Shown in pieces: positions 63,162 to 64,000 of a stretch of DNA of 64,000 nucleotides; positions within the stretch are counted from its first letter, which is position 1, and each line of letters starts with the position of its first letter. The stretch comes from Candidatus Marispirochaeta associata (lineage in GTDB: Bacteria; Spirochaetota; Spirochaetia; JC444; Marispirochaetaceae). The notes under the pieces were generated by a model. It searched no databases. It saw only the letters and a list, made by a program, of their open reading frames with translations, and was not told the DNA's origin. Where the stretch lies: positions 186,001 to 250,000 of the forward strand of contig JWTM01000418.1 of NCBI GenBank assembly GCA_001749745.1, written 5' to 3'. Made by a program: the position numbers and the translations under genes.

Positions 63162-64000
63162 TTAGCCCTCCAGATACTCCTCCAGCTGAACGACAGTGTT
63201 TGAGAGCATGATAAGGTTCTCTTTTACCTCGTCGGCGTTCCAGGCTTCGGGGTTCACCTCGAGATAGAGGGATAGTCTCTTCACCGCGGTCTCAAGCATA
63301 GCAAGCTGAATCTCCGGATTTTCCTCTCCCTGGGCGAACATGGCGGAGAGAAGACCGGATGCATAGAGAGCTTCGAAGTGCCGCGGATTGGCCTTGAGGG
63401 CCTCTTCATAGAAGGCCATACCGGCCGACAGATCGCACCCTGCGCCGAGCCGTTCGCCGGAGGGAGAAAACTCGCAGATAAGTCCGCGGTGGTACCAGGC
63501 GTCGGCGTCCTGGGGACGGAGGTCGGTACAGCGATCCAAGAACTCTGCGGCCTCCACTAAATCGCCGGCGTCGAAAGCCAGCAGGGCTGAGTTGTAGAGG
63601 GCCTTGTAATCCTCGGGATCTTCCTCGAGCAGCAAGCGGTACTCCTGCTCGGCTTCCCCAAGATCGCCAATTGAAAAGAGAGACTCCGCCAGGAAGTGGC
63701 GAGCCATATGGAACTCCGGATCCCGTTTCAGAGCGTTCCGGAGCAGGCGAACCCGATCCCCGCCGTTGCTGCCGGAGGCGATCGCTCGGTTGTAGAGGTC
63801 ATAGGCATCCATATTCTCGGTAGGATCCCGGGTTATGCGCTCCCGGTCGAGGGCCGAAAGGCGCAGCTTGAGCGCCCCTGAGATATCTAGGGCTATCCGA
63901 TCCTGAAGATCGAAGACTTCATCGGGGTATCTGCCGCGAAGATCCTTTGCCAGCTCAACCCTGCCGGTATTAACATTGATGAGTCTGCTTTCAACCTGTA
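63162..64000 (-). CDS. TPR protein with upstream CsgG/TolB-like region, 5' end outside the window
   Basis: The frame is open through the right edge, so the start is missing; 279 residues are visible. The first visible part (ESRLINVNTGRVELAKDLRG) resembles the end of CsgG/FlgO/TolB-like domains, where the protein lists its name-value state. From NMDAYDLYNRAIASG on there are at least four TPR-like repeats (ARHFLAESLFSIGDLGEAEQEYR, ALYNSALLAFDAGDLVEAAEFLD, AWYHRGLI, ALYASGLLSA). First gene of the cluster visible; 62 bases before the next gene. A scaffold role is likely. Confidence 0.72.
   Translation of the reverse strand, partial: QVESRLINVNTGRVELAKDLRGRYPDEVFDLQDRIALDISGALKLRLSALDRERITRDPTENMDAYDLYNRAIASGSNGGDRVRLLRNALKRDPEFHMARHFLAESLFSIGDLGEAEQEYRLLLEEDPEDYKALYNSALLAFDAGDLVEAAEFLDRCTDLRPQDADAWYHRGLICEFSPSGERLGAGCDLSAGMAFYEEALKANPRHFEALYASGLLSAMFAQGEENPEIQLAMLETAVKRLSLYLEVNPEAWNADEVKENLIMLSNTVVQLEEYLEG

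Noticed and set aside
1..64000. CRISPR arrays, tRNA or rRNA genes, prophage
   Set aside because: No regularly spaced short repeats, no cloverleaf or rRNA sequence noticed, and no phage structural genes.

Overview
The window looks like a chromosome segment of a free-living, saccharolytic, probably anaerobic spirochaete (Spirochaeta / Sediminispirochaeta-like). The clues are exported proteins whose signal peptides end in FAGG or FAAGG, pyrophosphate-dependent phosphofructokinase, a eukaryotic-type UDP-glucose pyrophosphorylase, a fused E1 2-oxo-acid dehydrogenase, and generally GC-rich coding DNA. This placement is inferred from gene style, not from a marker gene.

Layout. 1-2336: tungstate-type ABC importer tupABC (tupA cut by the left edge). 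2348-3490: cyclopropane fatty acid synthase, with its Shine-Dalgarno inside a strong hairpin. 3551-13356 (minus): one operon headed by a DeoR regulator, then E2, E3 and fused E1 of a thiamine/lipoate dehydrogenase complex, a PHP-domain phosphoesterase, a long SDR and a SorE-like zinc dehydrogenase; this is probably a catabolic route for a polyol or ketose. 13490-18569: small unknown protein, HAD phosphatase, glucokinase, NudC, UDP-glucose pyrophosphorylase and hisI. 18649-23352: AT-richer island with a tripartite tricarboxylate transporter (TctABC), an RraA-like protein and an IclR regulator, inserted between two copies of the galU-type 3' end plus hisI. 24096-35923: beta-lactamase-family lipoprotein, malate dehydrogenase copy 1, SGNH lipoprotein, oligopeptide ABC transporter, RpiR regulator, alpha/beta hydrolase, metallo-beta-lactamase-fold protein. 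About 35.9-38.0 kb: group II intron. 38116-39042: malate dehydrogenase copy 2. 39223-45142: P-type Ca2+-type ATPase, ferredoxin, Asp/Glu racemase-like protein, two small proteins, ArsR-permease-thioredoxin operon. 45210-54653: divergent hexuronate region (deoR-pfp-uxuB-uxaC-uxaE facing HAD-larA-gnd). 54732-55020: candidate structured RNA with a 22-codon ORF. 55036-64000 (minus): cluster of exported proteins with degenerate caspase-like and FGE-sulfatase-like modules and a TPR protein cut by the right edge.

How it fits together. The uronate block converts galacturonate and glucuronate (UxaC, UxaE, UxuB) to mannonate. A LarA-superfamily nickel racemase/epimerase next to gnd suggests mannonate is epimerised to gluconate and oxidised through 6-phosphogluconate instead of (or besides) being dehydrated to KDG. 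The first operon could feed acetyl-CoA from a ketose or acyloin intermediate. Several operons carry readable autoregulatory promoters (two DeoR-family, ArsR, IclR, RpiR).

The most unusual content is (i) the exported pseudo-caspase/FGE cluster, in which the usual catalytic cysteines are missing, (ii) the promoter-sORF-terminator RNA at 54.7-55.0 kb, and (iii) two pairs of long direct repeats (hisI and mdh), each with a several-hundred-base identical core beside diverged sequence, bracketing accessory modules.
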